Below, piece by piece: positions 62,023 to 64,000 of a DNA stretch of 64,000 nt; the stretch's first letter is position 1; each line of letters begins with the position of its first letter. The DNA is from Paenibacillus montanisoli. Its GTDB lineage: Bacteria; Bacillota; Bacilli; Paenibacillales; Paenibacillaceae. Location of the stretch: NCBI RefSeq assembly GCF_003268025.1, contig NZ_QLUW01000002.1, forward strand, positions 124,001 to 188,000, given 5' to 3'. A program made the position numbers and the translations under genes. The notes under the pieces were generated by a model. The model searched no databases. It was not told the DNA's origin and worked only from the letters and a program-made list of their open reading frames with translations.

Positions 62023-64000
62023 TTATTTACGATTGGATTGAACGGTTACCGAAATGTCGTGCTGCACCGTGACAGTCGCGGTTTGCACCGTTTGATTGCC
62101 GGCGGTATCGGTAATGGTGTAGGTAATCGTGTAGATACGTCCGGTACCTTGACCTGAGCGTTCCGCCCTCAAGCTGAACGTGGTATCTTGCGTGCCATAG
62201 TCGGCGCCTTGAATATCATTCGGCATATCGCCATCGCCGAGTCCTTCATCCGGCTCGCTGCTCGTAATCGATGTCAATACGACCGAGCCAATTCCGGAGG
62301 TGCGATCGCCGAAATCAAGCGTTACCGTTATATCGACCATTTTATGATTCGGCGGCCACATGGTGGATTGGTTCAGGTCGACGGTTAAGGCCGGAGCGGT
62401 TGTGTCCACCCGAATCGCGATCGCTTGCTCCGCTTCCGCATTCCCTGCGTTGTCTACGCTTCGGTATTCCACCAAGTACTCCCCGTCCTCGAATGCGGGG
62501 ATTGAACCCGTGAATGCGATCCAATCGCCATGATTGATCCGGTATTCCGTCTTGGCTACGCCGGACAAATCGTCCGATGCCGCAAGCGTTAGAACCGCAT
62601 CGGTGGTATGCCATCCACTTGATCCTGCCGGGTTAACGGAAGCTGTTGTGATCGGAGCGACCCGATCGATGTTGTCGACTCGAATCACCTTGATCGCTTG
62701 GTTACCTGCTTCATCTTCTGCGTACAACGTGTAGCTGCCGTTCGAGGTCGCCATAATGCGATTACCCGCGATATTGTCGCCTTCGGTCGCAAAAAACGCG
62801 GTTGTCCGCTCGCCGGCTGCCCATTTCATGACCGTAACCGCGCTGCCCGTTCCGTCAGCCTCCACCGACACGTCAATGTCGTCGTTCGTCCAATCGGCAG
62901 GGAAAGCAGCCGAGATTTCCGGATTGATGGAGTCCAGCGTAATCGTAAAGGTTTGAGCCGCGGATTGGTTATCGCCGCCGTTTGCCGTACCTCCGTCATC
63001 CGTCATCGTGACGGAAACCGTTGCTTTGCCACTGGCGTTATCAGCCGGCGTGAAGCTCAATGTGCCGTCCGATGAGATTGCAGGCTGAACGACGAACAGG
63101 TCGTTACGGTCATTGACAACGCTGAACGCAAGCGCTTGATCGGACTCGTCGGCCGGACCGGCTAAGATGTCTTCAGCCCAACCCGGGACGCTTACTCCTT
63201 GGACCGCATCAACCTTATTCGCCTTTTGGTCCTCTCCTTTACTAAACGTCGGGGCGTCATTGACCGGATCAATCGTAACCGTTACAACTGCGGCCTCGGA
63301 GTCCGCCATGCCGTCGTTTGCTTTGAAGGTGAAGCTGTCGGATCCGTTCCAGTCTGCGCCCGGCACGTACGTAAATTGTCCCGACGGACTAACGGAAAGC
63401 GTCCCTTTCAAAGGCTGAGTCACCAGGCTGTAGGTGACGTGATCTCCATCCGCATCGCTTGCGTGCAATTCTCCTGTCAATGGCTGATCCTCAAGCCCTT
63501 GAACGGATGCTTCTGCCGCAACCGGATGCGTATTCGCAAACTGCACGACCGTTTCTCCGAAGGCACCGCCAGCTGCCTGCGCCTTAACCGTTGCGTTCCC
63601 GACAACCGGCGACGTCAATACCGCCGTTGCCGCGCCGTTTGCATCGGTTACGGCTGTTTGGGTAATCGTGCCTAAGGTCGTCGTAAACGTGACCTCGATG
63701 CCCGGCATAACTTGCCCTTTCGAATCCTTCACAATCGAGGTTATGGTACTCGATTGGCCCGCACTAAGAACGGCTGGATCTGACGTAACCGCAACTTCCG
63801 CTGGCGCCGGATTTTTCATGTCATACAATTGCTCGATTTCCGACTCGGTGAGCGGATAATTATACATTCTGAAATCATCCATCATGCCATTGAAATATTC
63901 CGTCGCTCCCGGAGGATCGAACCCGATCGTGAGCTTTTCAGACGTATTTTCAAAAATGCCCTTAAACGGCATCGAAGCCTTGTATTCCCCGTTAATATAG
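62023..64000 (-). CDS. Large modular secreted surface protein, C-terminal part
   Basis: The frame runs off the window (LYINGEYKA precedes the first visible methionine), leaving about 659 residues. Visible modules are the end of a LamG-like concanavalin-fold domain (YFNGMMDDFRMYNYPLTESEIEQLY), a Big_1-type Ig domain (about 60-150), two cadherin-like repeats of the tandem type (about 155-355, DADGDHVTYSL and FTYVPGADWNGSDSFTF), an OmpL47-like repeat (about 440-530, YRINHGDWIAFTG) and a C-terminal Ig-like domain with PPNHKMVDITV. It is an adhesin-like or carbohydrate-binding surface protein. There is no LPXTG motif at the C-terminus. Confidence 0.8.
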   Translation of the reverse strand, partial: YINGEYKASMPFKGIFENTSEKLTIGFDPPGATEYFNGMMDDFRMYNYPLTESEIEQLYDMKNPAPAEVAVTSDPAVLSAGQSSTITSIVKDSKGQVMPGIEVTFTTTLGTITQTAVTDANGAATAVLTSPVVGNATVKAQAAGGAFGETVVQFANTHPVAAEASVQGLEDQPLTGELHASDADGDHVTYSLVTQPLKGTLSVSPSGQFTYVPGADWNGSDSFTFKANDGMADSEAAVVTVTIDPVNDAPTFSKGEDQKANKVDAVQGVSVPGWAEDILAGPADESDQALAFSVVNDRNDLFVVQPAISSDGTLSFTPADNASGKATVSVTMTDDGGTANGGDNQSAAQTFTITLDSINPEISAAFPADWTNDDIDVSVEADGTGSAVTVMKWAAGERTTAFFATEGDNIAGNRIMATSNGSYTLYAEDEAGNQAIKVIRVDNIDRVAPITTASVNPAGSSGWHTTDAVLTLAASDDLSGVAKTEYRINHGDWIAFTGSIPAFEDGEYLVEYRSVDNAGNAEAEQAIAIRVDTTAPALTVDLNQSTMWPPNHKMVDITVTLDFGDRTSGIGSVVLTSITSSEPDEGLGDGDMPNDIQGADYGTQDTTFSLRAERSGQGTGRIYTITYTITDTAGNQTVQTATVTVQHDISVTVQSNRK

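Overview
The window looks like chromosomal DNA of a spore-forming Gram-positive of the Paenibacillaceae (Paenibacillus or a close relative). The evidence is two complete gerA-type spore germinant receptor operons, a YoaS-YozG-YoaT block ordered as in Bacillus, an SLH-domain protein, LplB/LplC-type sugar ABC transporters, strong AGGAGG ribosome sites, and frequent TTG or GTG starts. I see no rRNA, tRNA, CRISPR array, phage or insertion sequence.

Layout. 1-3.3 kb: the start of an RMD1/DUF155 protein and a double-module UxaA-family sugar-acid dehydratase. 3.3-10.4 kb: the first germinant receptor operon (A, C, small D, B, then a small secreted protein) followed by small spore or envelope genes. 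10.4-14.5 kb: a large secreted GxGYxYP/CBM/FIMAH protein between similar palindromes. 14.5-22 kb: a sugar uptake and catabolism operon (solute-binding protein, two permeases, PhyH dioxygenase, ManD-type dehydratase) with a divergent GntR/LacI-type regulator. 22-29 kb: a secreted phosphoesterase/beta-propeller protein, a HupE/UreJ protein cut by an in-frame stop, a stand-alone MurE-like ligase and an SLH protein. 29-34.5 kb: a two-component system, a phosphodiester glycosidase and a GT2-GtrA transferase. 34.7-39.2 kb: a VTC-type polymerase/DUF4956 operon with a deleted carbohydrate-binding lipoprotein gene, divergent from its own two-component system. 39-43.6 kb: yoaSGT-like genes and a sensor kinase with three tandem 375-bp PAS units. 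43.6-48.3 kb: a sugar-acid operon (UlaG-like lactonase, alcohol dehydrogenase, HUMPS decarboxylase, and an isomerase fused to a glucose-dehydrogenase-like enzyme). 48.4-54.5 kb: an ECF41 sigma factor, an mhqOD-like quinone-detoxification operon, an NmrA-like reductase and an ABC permease pair. 54.6-58.8 kb: the second germinant receptor operon and a carboxymuconolactone decarboxylase. 58.9-61.8 kb: a glnQHMP-like amino-acid transporter whose last permease is frameshifted. 62 kb to the end: a large modular surface protein running off the window.

The most notable signal is regulatory. Three promoters of the form TGTCACA-N16-YGTY precede the NmrA-like reductase, the ABC permease pair and the carboxymuconolactone decarboxylase. 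The sigma factor at 48.4-49.3 kb carries all three ECF41 signature motifs. Together these read as a local ECF41 regulon, with the permease pair as an unexpected member. Other regulatory signals are matched TTAAG-N5-TTAAAGG elements in both divergent VTC-locus promoters, an exact 11-bp triple repeat before the SLH gene, a likely MhqR palindrome, and candidate sigma-G promoters before both ger operons and a 32-residue SASP-like gene. The window also holds several apparently damaged genes: an internal deletion with microhomology, an in-frame stop and a 1-nt frameshift.
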